Source of the DNA: Steroidobacteraceae bacterium | Lineage (GTDB): Bacteria; Pseudomonadota; Gammaproteobacteria; Steroidobacterales; Steroidobacteraceae | NCBI GenBank assembly: GCA_019634915.1 | Contig: JAHCAN010000018.1 | Span: 1 to 58,923, forward strand | Length of the DNA stretch: 58,923 bases | Direction of reading: 5' to 3' | Shown here: positions 23,085 through 31,166 of the stretch, piece by piece | Position numbering within the stretch: the first letter of the stretch is position 1 | Layout of the letters: every line of letters begins with the position of its first letter | Program-made: the position numbers and the translations under genes | Notes under the pieces: generated by a model | The model's database searches: none | What the model was told of the DNA's origin: nothing | Seen by the model: only the letters and a program-made list of their open reading frames with translations

Positions 23085-24131
23085 ATGAAACTGCAGCGAC
23101 GCGATACCGAGGTCTTCAGCCTGTCATTCCTCGACTGCATCTGCTGCGGTTTCGGCGCGATCATCCTGCTGCTGGTGCTGTCCGAGTTCGGCCAGCCGGC
23201 GGTGATCGAGAAAAGCCGCGAGCAGCTGGATGCCCAGGTGCTCGCGCTGCAGCAGCAGTTGAACGAGATCCGCGGCGAAACGGACCAGCTGAACCGCGAA
23301 ATGCAGGGCCGCATCGACAAGCTGCAGCGCGAGCGGCTCAATCTCGCGCGGGTGAGCGGCGAGATCTCCGACATCCGGGGCCAGTACGAGGCGAGCCGCA
23401 AGGACGCCGCGGTCACGAACATCGTCGAGGGCGAGCTGGTCGCGGCCTACGAGTCGCTGTCCGCCGACCTGAAGCGGTTGCAGAAGGAGTCGCGCCGGCG
23501 CACGCCGACCGAGGCGGTCGGCGGCATCCCGATCGACAGCGAGTGGATCATTTTCGTGATCGATACTTCGGGCAGCATGCTGTCGGCGCACTGGGAGAGC
23601 GCGCAGCAGGTGCTCAAGGAGATCCTCGACATCTATCCGCGCGTGCGCGGCCTGCAGGTGCTCGACGACGAGGGCAAGCCGATGTTCCCCGGCACGCGCG
23701 GCCAGTGGCTGCAGGACAACCCGCAGCAGCGCGTGCGCATCACCAACCGCATGAAGAACTGGCGTGCGTTCTCCGACTCCGATCCGGTGCAGGGGATCCA
23801 GGAGGCGGTCGCCAAGTACTGGGCCGCCGACAAGCGCATCAGCGTCTACGTGATCGGCGACGAGTTCACCGGTGACTCGATCCAGCGCGCGCTCGACGCG
23901 GTCGACAAGGCGAACCCGCCCGACGCGCAGGGCCGCCGCCGCGTGCGCATCCACGCGATCGGTTTCCCGGAGGCGCCCGGCATGCCGCCGTTTACAAGCA
24001 TCCGCTTTGCTGCCTTAATGCGTGCGATGTGTGACCGCAACGGAGGCACCTTCGTGCCGGTCACGACCGAGAAAGCCTGCGCGGGCTATATCGAAGTGTT
24101 CGGCACGCGGCAGTGCATCGGGGGAGGCTGA
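23085..24131 (+). CDS. vWA-domain membrane protein 2 with SLSFLD motif
   Basis: A 348-residue paralogue of the preceding protein. It shares the N-terminal block TEVFSLSFLDCICCGFGA (Asp17), then IILLLVLSEFG completes the membrane helix. A coiled coil (about 40-135) contains REQLDAQVLALQQQLNEIRG. The vWA domain starts at WIIFVIDTSGSM (about 153) and has a complete DxSxS, with later YVIGDEFTGDS. Apart from the N-terminal motif and general layout, the two vWA domains are quite different, so the genes are old duplicates that probably form a heteromer. Expression is coupled with the preceding gene (10 bp) and with the lipoprotein after it (4 bp). Confidence 0.85.
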   Translation: MKLQRRDTEVFSLSFLDCICCGFGAIILLLVLSEFGQPAVIEKSREQLDAQVLALQQQLNEIRGETDQLNREMQGRIDKLQRERLNLARVSGEISDIRGQYEASRKDAAVTNIVEGELVAAYESLSADLKRLQKESRRRTPTEAVGGIPIDSEWIIFVIDTSGSMLSAHWESAQQVLKEILDIYPRVRGLQVLDDEGKPMFPGTRGQWLQDNPQQRVRITNRMKNWRAFSDSDPVQGIQEAVAKYWAADKRISVYVIGDEFTGDSIQRALDAVDKANPPDAQGRRRVRIHAIGFPEAPGMPPFTSIRFAALMRAMCDRNGGTFVPVTTEKACAGYIEVFGTRQCIGGG

Positions 24132-24135
24132 GCAC

Positions 24136-24873
24136 ATGTCGCCACACTCGCCAGTTCTGCCAGCCGCCGCGGCGGCGACGCTGCTGCTCGCGCTCGGCGG
24201 TTGCGGCAGCATCGAGATCGCTCCCGAGCCGCAGATTCCGGCGCCGATCGTACGCGCGCTGCCGGCAAAGGCCGCGGTCGTACTGAGCGGCGAGCAACGC
24301 AACTACAAGCACACCGAGACGCGCGCCGGCGTCGAATGGCAGGTCTCGCTCGGCGCCGGCCACACGCGGCTCGCGCACCGGCTGTTCGAGGCGCTGTTCG
24401 AGGAGCACGTGTTCGTCGACAGCCTCGAGGCCGCGCGCGGGCTGCCCGGCCTCGACGTGATCTTCGAGCCGCGCATGGAGCAGTATTCGTTCGCGACCGC
24501 GAACGAGACCGGCGGCGGCTACTACGCCGTGACGATCCGCTACCGCGTCAATGTCTACGCGCCGGACCTGCAGCTCGTCGATTCGTACACGATCACCGGT
24601 TACGGCAACAGCCGCGACCACAGCATCTCGAGCAGCGAGCCGCTCGCGGCCGCGACCCGCGCCGCGATGCGCGACGCCGCGGCGAAGTTCTTCGTGCAGT
24701 TCCCGCAGCAGCCGCTCGGCCAGAAGCTCGCGCGCGGCGAACCGCTCGTGGCGCCGGGTGCATCCGCCGCGGGCGACGGCGCGGTGACCAAGGCCGATGC
24801 CGCGCGCATCATCGAGGCCGTGCCGGTGATCGAACCACGGCACGAGCGGCTTGCCGACGCGCCCGGGGCCTAG
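24136..24873 (+). CDS. Lipoprotein closing the kinase/vWA operon
   Basis: A 245-residue lipoprotein: signal peptide LPAAAAATLLLALGGC with lipobox LGGC. The mature part has alternating strands and helices (VEWQVSLGAGHTRLAHRLFE, then LDVIFEPRMEQYSF, then YAVTIRYRVNVYAPDLQ). It resembles the periplasmic auxiliary lipoproteins of transport and assembly complexes, but I could not assign a family. It would be the outer-membrane end of a complex that includes the channel and vWA proteins (inference from order). Its stop lies within 4 bp of the convergent TPR gene's stop, which closes the operon. Confidence 0.75.
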   Translation: MSPHSPVLPAAAAATLLLALGGCGSIEIAPEPQIPAPIVRALPAKAAVVLSGEQRNYKHTETRAGVEWQVSLGAGHTRLAHRLFEALFEEHVFVDSLEAARGLPGLDVIFEPRMEQYSFATANETGGGYYAVTIRYRVNVYAPDLQLVDSYTITGYGNSRDHSISSSEPLAAATRAAMRDAAAKFFVQFPQQPLGQKLARGEPLVAPGASAAGDGAVTKADAARIIEAVPVIEPRHERLADAPGA

Positions 24874-26303
24874 GACGCGGCTTTCCGCTCGTCGGGTTTG
24901 CGCACCAGCACGCGCTCGGTGAGTGTCACGCCGGTCGTTTCGACCGGCACGCCGTCCTCGAGCCGCGGCGAGTACAGCGCCTTGCGCACCGCGGACTCCA
25001 CGCTGTCCCTGAATTGCTGCGGCGCCTCGGACGGCGCGATCGTCACTTCCGCGATACGCCCGTCGGCCCGTACCGTGAACCGGGCTTCGATCGGGTATTC
25101 GTCGTAGTCCTCGATGTTGCCGCCCGTGAAGCGGGTGATCGATGCCGACGGCGCCCGATAGCGAAGCTGGCGCGGCGCGTCGACGATCTTCGTGTCACCG
25201 GCCGCCGTGAGCGCCTGCCATGCGTCGCGGTAGGCCGCGAGCGCGGCCTTGCCGTTGCCCGCGGTCAGGTACCAGTCGGCGAGATCGACGAGCGTCGCAC
25301 CGAGCGCAGCCGGTTGCGGCGGCTGGGCCTTCTGCAGCGCGGCCAGCGCGAGCTGCAGCGCGCGCTCGCCCTGGGAGTTCAGCGGCGTCTGGGTCGGCGC
25401 ATAGCCGGGGCCGGCGCTGAACGACAGCGGATCGTTGGCGGTGGTCTGCTCGATCACTTCCGGACCGTACAGGTACTCGAGCCGGTAGGCGCGTGCGATG
25501 CCGCGCAGCGGCTCGACCGTCGCGACGCTGCCGCGGCCGGTCGTCGCCTCGGCGATCCGCAACGCGCGCAGGTGCTGGGTGCGCGCGGTCGTATAGCGGC
25601 CGACATATTCGTACCAGCGCGCGAGATCGTCGTACGCCGGCAGCATGCGCGGATCGTCGGCGCCATACGCGGTCTCGGCGACGCGGAACGCGAACAGGTG
25701 TTCGCGCTCGGCATCCTCGAGCCGGCCGGTGGCGACATAGACGTCGATCAGCGCGTGCACGAAATCGAGCTGCTCGAGATTGTAGAGGCCGTCGACGTTG
25801 CGCGACAGGTCGATCGCGTGCTTCAGCGCATCGGCCGCCTCGGCCGGCTGGTCGCTGCGCGCGTAGCTCATGCCGAGGCCCTGCAGCGGCCGCAGCCTTG
25901 CGCGGTCGGTCGTCGTGGCGGTCGTGTCGAGGATGCCGAGTGCGCGCGTGTAGGCGGCCTGCGCGGCGGCGAAGTGCCCGAGCCGCAGCTCCGTGGTGCC
26001 GACATTGGCGAGCGGGTTGACGAGTGCGCGGTCGCTCGCCCCATACTGCTGCTCGGTTGCGGCGACGAGCTGTTGGGCGACCGGCAGCGCGTCCTGGTAA
26101 TGGCCGCCGTCGAAGAGACCGCGGAACTGTGCATACAGCGCGGTGCGCTGTGCGTCGGGTGTTGCGGCCGGGACCTCGACCGCGGCTTCGGCGGGGACAT
26201 CGGCGGCGACGTCGGCGGGGACGTCGGTCTGGGCCCGACCCGCGGAGGGCGCGGTCGCGAGGGCCGCGAAGGCGCAGGCCGCGATCACCTGGTTCAGTCG
26301 CAT
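24870..26303 (-). CDS. Exported TPR protein with TonB C-terminal-like domain
   Basis: A 477-residue protein with a Sec signal peptide (MRLNQVIAACAFAALATAPSA). Residues 50-380 are TPR-like helical repeats (for example LANVGTTELRLGHFAAAQAAY and LQGLGMSYARSDQPAEAADA). The last 90 residues resemble the TonB C-terminal domain: EARFTVRADGRIAEVTIAPS, followed by SVESAVRKALYSPRLEDGVP. It lacks the N-terminal membrane anchor of true TonB, so it is a periplasmic protein using the fold for binding. It is convergent with the vWA operon (stops overlap by 4 bp), so its transcription is independent, yet the location suggests a functional tie. Confidence 0.8.
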   Translation of the reverse strand: MRLNQVIAACAFAALATAPSAGRAQTDVPADVAADVPAEAAVEVPAATPDAQRTALYAQFRGLFDGGHYQDALPVAQQLVAATEQQYGASDRALVNPLANVGTTELRLGHFAAAQAAYTRALGILDTTATTTDRARLRPLQGLGMSYARSDQPAEAADALKHAIDLSRNVDGLYNLEQLDFVHALIDVYVATGRLEDAEREHLFAFRVAETAYGADDPRMLPAYDDLARWYEYVGRYTTARTQHLRALRIAEATTGRGSVATVEPLRGIARAYRLEYLYGPEVIEQTTANDPLSFSAGPGYAPTQTPLNSQGERALQLALAALQKAQPPQPAALGATLVDLADWYLTAGNGKAALAAYRDAWQALTAAGDTKIVDAPRQLRYRAPSASITRFTGGNIEDYDEYPIEARFTVRADGRIAEVTIAPSEAPQQFRDSVESAVRKALYSPRLEDGVPVETTGVTLTERVLVRKPDERKAAS

Positions 26304-26358
26304 CGGGTCTCTCCGGCTGTCAGCCGCACGATATCATTCCGGCCACGGGGGACACAGC

Positions 26359-27048
26359 ATGAACGATGACCTGAAAACCGCGCTGGTCGCCGGCGCGAAC
26401 GGTCTCGTCGGCCAGCAGCTGCTGACGGCATTGTGCGAGGCGTCAGAGTACCGCCGCGTCTACGCCCTCACACGGCGGCCGCTGACCCGCGACCACGCGC
26501 GGCTCGCCAACCGCATCGTGCGTTTCGACCGGCTCGAGGCGGAGCTGAAGGGCATGACCTGCACCGAGGCCTTCTGCTGCCTCGGCACGACGATCCGGGA
26601 GGCCGGCTCCGAGGCCGCCTTCCGGGCCGTCGATCGCGACCTCGTGCTCGCGTTCGCGCGTGCCGCGCGCGCTGCGCAGGCGCAGCGTTTCGTGCTGGTG
26701 TCGGCCGCGGGCGCGGACGCGCACAGCCGCTCGTTCTACCTGCGCGTGAAGGCCGAGGCGGAGGCCGGCGTGATCGCGCTCGGCTTTCCGGCCATCGACA
26801 TCATGCAGCCGGGCCTGTTGCTCGGCACGCGCCGCGAGCTGCGGCCCCTCGAGCTGTTCGCGCAGTGGACCTTGCCGATCGCCGCGCCGCTGATGGTGGG
26901 GCGGCTGCAGATGTGGCGTCCCGTCGGTGCCGCGACGCTCGCCCGGGCGATGCTCGGCGCCGCCCGCTCAGGAAGGCGCGGGGTCATGCGCTTCACGTGG
27001 CGCGCGATCACGACGCTTGCCGCGGGGCAGGCGTCGCGCCGCGTCTGA
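26359..27048 (+). CDS. NAD(P)-binding Rossmann protein, atypical SDR (HTATIP2-like)
   Basis: A 229-residue oxidoreductase-like protein. The dinucleotide-binding motif is near the N-terminus, ALVAGANGLVGQQLL (GxxGxxG type), followed by RRVYALTRRPL. The block FCCLGTTIREAGSEAAFRAV and then RFVLVSAAGADAHSRSFYLR is typical of the HTATIP2/TIP30-like atypical SDR group. The usual YxxxK is reduced to a Tyr-Leu-Arg-Val-Lys (FYLRVK), which keeps the spacing. The substrate is unknown. The ATG at 26359 lies 55 bp from the divergent TPR gene. An upstream in-frame extension would overlap that gene and lacks Rossmann features. Confidence 0.8.
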   Translation: MNDDLKTALVAGANGLVGQQLLTALCEASEYRRVYALTRRPLTRDHARLANRIVRFDRLEAELKGMTCTEAFCCLGTTIREAGSEAAFRAVDRDLVLAFARAARAAQAQRFVLVSAAGADAHSRSFYLRVKAEAEAGVIALGFPAIDIMQPGLLLGTRRELRPLELFAQWTLPIAAPLMVGRLQMWRPVGAATLARAMLGAARSGRRGVMRFTWRAITTLAAGQASRRV

Positions 27049-27052
27049 TGGC

Positions 27053-27274
27053 CTATTTCTTCTTCGCGACCGCTTTTTTTGCGGCTTTCTTCTTCACGAC
27101 CTTCTTCTTCGCCTTCTTGCGCTTCGGTGCCTCGCTCGCGGCGGTGTGGCGCAGGTCGGCCGCGTGTGCGCGGGCGTAGGTCTGGATGTCCTTGAAGCGC
27201 CCGCTCTTGTCGCGTACCGCATAGAGCTTGGTGCCCTTGCTGCTTCGATGTGTCGTGCGTTTGCGTTTCGCCAT
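27053..27274 (-). CDS. Small basic protein with Lys/Ala-rich tail
   Basis: A 73-residue protein. The N-terminal half (MAKRKRTTHRSSKGTKLYAV) is followed by RDKSGRFKDIQTYARAHAAD, a small conserved-looking module. The C-terminal 25 residues are almost only Lys and Ala (KKKVVKKKAAKKAVAKKK), as in histone H1-like or AlgP-type tails. A nucleic-acid-binding role is likely but unproven. The ATG at 27274 has a GGGAGA ribosome site; a longer reading to 27313 lacks one. It is convergent with the preceding oxidoreductase. Confidence 0.75.
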   Translation of the reverse strand: MAKRKRTTHRSSKGTKLYAVRDKSGRFKDIQTYARAHAADLRHTAASEAPKRKKAKKKVVKKKAAKKAVAKKK

Positions 27275-27337
27275 GCGACCGGTCTCCCTCGAGTGATGAA
27301 GAATCGCGTGCAACGCTAATACGTGCGGTACGCAGCG

Positions 27338-28465
27338 TCAACGCTCGATGACGCGCGGGACCGGCGTTGAATGCAGCACGCGGCCGGCGTGCACGAGGAT
27401 GCCCGCGACGATCACGAGCAGTCCGGTGGTCGCGCCGGCGAGCAGGCCGATACCGATCGCGAATGCGCAGGTCGCGAACAGCAGCGACGCGCCGCCGCCC
27501 GCGATCAGCCACAGGGCGCCGACGATCATGAACGCACGCTCGAGGAACACGACCGCGCCGCTCCAGGCGAGCGCCGGCGGAAACGCGAGCTGCACGGCGA
27601 ACGCGAGCGTTGCGACAGCCGCGGTGATGCGAAACGCGCGCGCCCGCGTCACCCCGCGCAGCCACGCGGCGATCGGCAGCGAGACCGCGAGCCCGACGCA
27701 TTCGTCGAGCGTCAGCCACTGGCCGACGAACACGACGCGCAGCGCGAGCGAGATCGCCGCGATCGACAGCAATACGCGCATGAAGCTCGCCTCGACGACG
27801 AGGCGCCGCACCGCGGCGGCGACCACCAGGAAGCCCGCGCCGAAGGCGAGCATCGCGACCGGATCGTGGTCGAGATCGCGCAGCGGGCGCATGCCGGCCC
27901 AGGCATGGCCCTGGTTCAGGCGCGGCATGAACGGCACGGCATGGGTCGCGAACCAGAGCGCCAGCAGCACCAGCGCGATCGGCTCGGGCCGCGCGTGGCG
28001 CAGCGCGATCGGGCCGAGCGGCCACGGCCGCGAGCGCAGCAGCGCACCGCCGAGCGCGCCGAGCGCGCCGCCGGTCGCGTTCATCACGACGTCGACCAGG
28101 TTCGGCACGCGCGAGCGCGTCATGTGCTGCAGCAGCTCGACCGTGCACGAGAGCGCCGCGGCGAGCAGCAACGCGCCGGCGAAGGCGGCCGCCGCGCGCC
28201 AGCGCAGTGGCGCGAGATAGGCGAGCAGCGCGCCGAGCGGCAGGTAGGAGAGCAGGTTGCCGGCCCGGTCGGCGCGCGCCGAATAGCCCCAGGGCAGCAG
28301 GCCGGCGGGTCCTGCGCGCCAGGCCTCGATCAGGCGCGAGGTGTCGAAGCGGAACGGAAAGAACGACGCATAGAAGATGAGGACCAGCGTCAGCACGAGC
28401 AGCCACGTGGCGCGGCGCCTGGCCTGGGTACGACGGTAGGTTTCGTAGGGCACGGCGCCAAGCAT
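27338..28465 (-). CDS. VanZ-like polytopic membrane protein
   Basis: A 375-residue membrane protein. The N-terminal third is a VanZ domain: LVLIFYASFFPFRFD, then RAGNLLSYLPLGALLAYL (the N..Y.PLG signature), then LSCTVELLQHMTRSRVPNLV followed by DVVMNATGG (the E..Q...R....DV..N..G signature). The rest is a second set of membrane helices of no named family. VanZ proteins are linked with glycopeptide tolerance in Gram-positives; in Gram-negatives their job is unknown. Two in-frame ATGs are possible, 28465 and 28477, and neither has a strong ribosome site. It is divergent from the GGDEF-EAL gene. Confidence 0.8.
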   Translation of the reverse strand: MLGAVPYETYRRTQARRRATWLLVLTLVLIFYASFFPFRFDTSRLIEAWRAGPAGLLPWGYSARADRAGNLLSYLPLGALLAYLAPLRWRAAAAFAGALLLAAALSCTVELLQHMTRSRVPNLVDVVMNATGGALGALGGALLRSRPWPLGPIALRHARPEPIALVLLALWFATHAVPFMPRLNQGHAWAGMRPLRDLDHDPVAMLAFGAGFLVVAAAVRRLVVEASFMRVLLSIAAISLALRVVFVGQWLTLDECVGLAVSLPIAAWLRGVTRARAFRITAAVATLAFAVQLAFPPALAWSGAVVFLERAFMIVGALWLIAGGGASLLFATCAFAIGIGLLAGATTGLLVIVAGILVHAGRVLHSTPVPRVIER

Positions 28466-28569
28466 AGCGTGATGCATTTCACATCTGCGCGCTTTGCGCG
28501 CCGGCGCGAAAATGCGGATCGGTGACCTGCGCCTCACGAACCGTTGCCGGGTTTCGTTAAATTGCCGCC

Positions 28570-31161
28570 ATGGACCCTCTGCGCGCGAGTCTCGGCACCC
28601 GCATGGGGCGGCGCATTGCCGCCACGCTCGCGCTCGCGGCGTGCGTGCCGGCGCTGCTCGCCGCGCTCGCGCTCGTGCAGCAGTCCGCACGCGCGGTCGA
28701 CGCCGGCGCGGCGCGCGCGCTGACGCTCGATGCGCAGGCCTTCGCGGCGGAGCTCTCCGCGAGGCTGTACGGCCAGGACGACACCGCGGGCCTGCGCGGC
28801 GCGGCCGCGGATGTCGCCGCGGACAGCGCGGCGCGGCTGCCCCCCGGGACTGCAGCGGCGCGCAGCGGCGGCGAGCGGCGCGTCGCACTGCTCGACGGTG
28901 CCGGCCGGCTGCTGTTCAGCACCGAATCCCTGCCATCCGAAGTCGTCGACATGCTCGCCCGCTATGGCAATGCGCCGTCGCCTTCGCGCGGCGCGCTGCC
29001 GCTCGCCTGGCAGGCCGCCGGCGTCGAATGGCAGGGCGGAGTGGCGCGGGTCGAACCGGGCCGCGACGGCGAAGCATCGTGGTCGGTGGTCGTCTTCCGC
29101 CCCCGGCCCGCGTGGGGCGAGGCCGCGCGACCGGTCGCGACCGAGCTCGCGGCAATCGGCCTCGCGGCGCTGCTCGTCACGCTCCTCGGCACCGTCCTGC
29201 TGGTGCGACGCTACGTGCCGCTGACGATGCGCTTCGGCAGCACGCTCGCCAACAGCGAAGGACCGGCGGCGCCGAGCGTGCCCGGTGCCGAGGCCGACGA
29301 GCTCGGCGAGGCCATCGACGCCTACAACAGCCTCGCCGGCCGGCTCAGCGAGCGCCTCGCGGCCCTCGAGACGCTCGGCGAGATCGACCGCCTGCTGCTC
29401 GCGTCGGCCGAGCTCGAGCAGATGTTCGATTCGATACTCTCGCGCGTGCAGGCCGTCACGCGCTGCGACGGCGTCGCGATCACGCTGATCGACGCCGACT
29501 CGGCCGCACACGGCCGCGTCTATTTCACGGCGCCGCAGGTCACCGACCTGCCGGTCGTGCGCGTCGAGCTCGATCCCGACATGCTCGCGACGCTCGCGCA
29601 GGCCCAGGAAGGCATCACGATCGCGCGCTGCGAGCCGGGGCGGCACAGCCTGCTGCGCCCGCTCGCCGAGCTCGGCGCCGTGTATTTCTGGGTCTGGCCG
29701 GTGGTGGCCGGCGAGCGGCTGGTCGCGGCGCTGTCGCTCGGCTTCCGCGAGCAGCCGGTGGCCGACCCGGCGCTCGCCCGCTACGGCGCCGAGTTCGCCG
29801 CGCGGCTGTCGGTCGCGCTGTCGATCAGCGCGCGCGACGAGCGGCTCTACCGCCAGGCGCATTTCGATGCGCTGACGAACCTGCCGAACCGGCTGCTGTT
29901 CCGCGACCGCCTGGCGCAGGAGCTCGCGAGCGCGAGCGCCGGTGGCACGCGCGGCGCGCTGCTGTATATCGACCTCGACCAGTTCAAGCGCGTCAACGAT
30001 TCGGTGGGCCACGGTGCCGGCGACCAGTTGCTGACGATCGTCGCGCAGCGCCTGCGCGCCTGCGTCAAGGATGGCGACACGGTCGCGCGGCTCGGCGGCG
30101 ACGAGTTCACCGTCGTGCTGCGCCAGGTGAGCGACCCGGACTCGGTGCGCACCGTGGCCGAGCGCATCATCGCCGCGCTCGAAGCGCCCGTGAACGTCGC
30201 CGGCCGCGACCATTTCGTGCGCGGCAGCATCGGCATCACGCTGTTCCCGGACGACGGCACGAACATCGACGAGCTGATGCGCAACGCCGACTCGGCGATG
30301 TACCGCGCCAAGGACCTGGGACGCGGACGCGCCGTGTTCTTCGACCGCGCGCTGACCGCGCGCCAGGTCTCGGCGAGCGGCAGCGGCCTGTACCGCGCGC
30401 TGCGTCACCGCGAGTTCTCGCTGTTCTACCAGCCGCAGTTCAGCCTGCCCGACGGCAAGCTGATCGGGCTCGAGGCGCTGCTGCGCTGGCAGACGCCGCG
30501 CAACGGCCTCAAGTATCCGGCCGAGTTCGTGCCGGCGGCCGAGGAGACCGGCCTGATCGTCGACATCGGCGGCTGGGTGCTCGAAGCGGCCTGCGCGCAG
30601 TTCACGCTGTGGCGTGAACAGGGCCTGTCGCCGCCGCGCCTCGCGCTCAACGTGTCGGCGCTGCAGCTGAAATCGAACGGCTTCGTCGACGGTCTGCGTC
30701 GCCTGCTGAGGCGCCATGCGATCGATCCGGACCTGATCGAGCTCGAGTTCGCCGAGACGATCCTTGCCGATCCGGCCGTCGGCGAGGTGTTGCGCGAGCT
30801 CGCCGCGAGCGGCGTGCGCCTCGCGCTCGACGATTTCGGTGCCGGCGAGACCTCGCTCGCGCACCTGCGCGCGCAGCCGATCGGCGTCGTCAAGATCGAT
30901 CGCTCGCTGATCGAGGAGATTCCGCAGGATTCCACGGCCGCGGCGCTCGGTGCTACAGTCATCGCCATGGCGCATGCACTGGGCAAGACCGTGGTCGCCG
31001 AGGGCGTCGAGACCATCGAACAGCTCGACTTCCTGCGCGAACGCGAGTGCGATGCGGCGCAGGGCTATTACCTCGCGCGGCCATTGTCGGCCGCCGCGGT
31101 CGCGGAACTGCTCGCAGGGCGCATCGTCGTGCCGGCGGCGGGCGAGCGGCTCGTGGGGTAA
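28570..31161 (+). CDS. GGDEF-EAL c-di-GMP turnover protein with GAF domain
   Basis: An 863-residue bifunctional-type protein. It has two membrane helices (about 15-38 and 192-216) with a periplasmic sensor between them, a HAMP-like linker, a GAF domain (about 270-420), GGDEF (about 430-595) and EAL (about 610-855). The GGDEF motif is intact at 509-513 (RLGGDEF). The usual inhibitory-site RxxD five residues ahead is replaced by KDGD, so product inhibition may be weakened. EAL residues are present: EALLR at 635, NVSALQL, EFAET, DDFGAG, VKIDRS and AEGVET. Both activities are possible. The next two genes follow at 5 and -4 bp. A c-di-GMP riboswitch lies 1.4 kb downstream of this gene's end. Confidence 0.9.
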   Translation: MDPLRASLGTRMGRRIAATLALAACVPALLAALALVQQSARAVDAGAARALTLDAQAFAAELSARLYGQDDTAGLRGAAADVAADSAARLPPGTAAARSGGERRVALLDGAGRLLFSTESLPSEVVDMLARYGNAPSPSRGALPLAWQAAGVEWQGGVARVEPGRDGEASWSVVVFRPRPAWGEAARPVATELAAIGLAALLVTLLGTVLLVRRYVPLTMRFGSTLANSEGPAAPSVPGAEADELGEAIDAYNSLAGRLSERLAALETLGEIDRLLLASAELEQMFDSILSRVQAVTRCDGVAITLIDADSAAHGRVYFTAPQVTDLPVVRVELDPDMLATLAQAQEGITIARCEPGRHSLLRPLAELGAVYFWVWPVVAGERLVAALSLGFREQPVADPALARYGAEFAARLSVALSISARDERLYRQAHFDALTNLPNRLLFRDRLAQELASASAGGTRGALLYIDLDQFKRVNDSVGHGAGDQLLTIVAQRLRACVKDGDTVARLGGDEFTVVLRQVSDPDSVRTVAERIIAALEAPVNVAGRDHFVRGSIGITLFPDDGTNIDELMRNADSAMYRAKDLGRGRAVFFDRALTARQVSASGSGLYRALRHREFSLFYQPQFSLPDGKLIGLEALLRWQTPRNGLKYPAEFVPAAEETGLIVDIGGWVLEAACAQFTLWREQGLSPPRLALNVSALQLKSNGFVDGLRRLLRRHAIDPDLIELEFAETILADPAVGEVLRELAASGVRLALDDFGAGETSLAHLRAQPIGVVKIDRSLIEEIPQDSTAAALGATVIAMAHALGKTVVAEGVETIEQLDFLRERECDAAQGYYLARPLSAAAVAELLAGRIVVPAAGERLVG

Positions 31162-31166
31162 CGTCC

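Noticed and set aside
11634-24873. Identification of the operon as Zorya, TerY-P or a type VI secretion regulatory cluster
   Set aside because: A MotA-like gene, vWA genes, and kinase/FHA genes are shared with these, but ZorB-type OmpA protein and helicases, PP2C phosphatase, and Tss genes respectively are absent.
24201-26369. A 722-codon plus-strand frame over the lipoprotein end and TPR gene
   Set aside because: Lies across two well-supported genes (one in another frame, one antisense); composition is that of a shadow.
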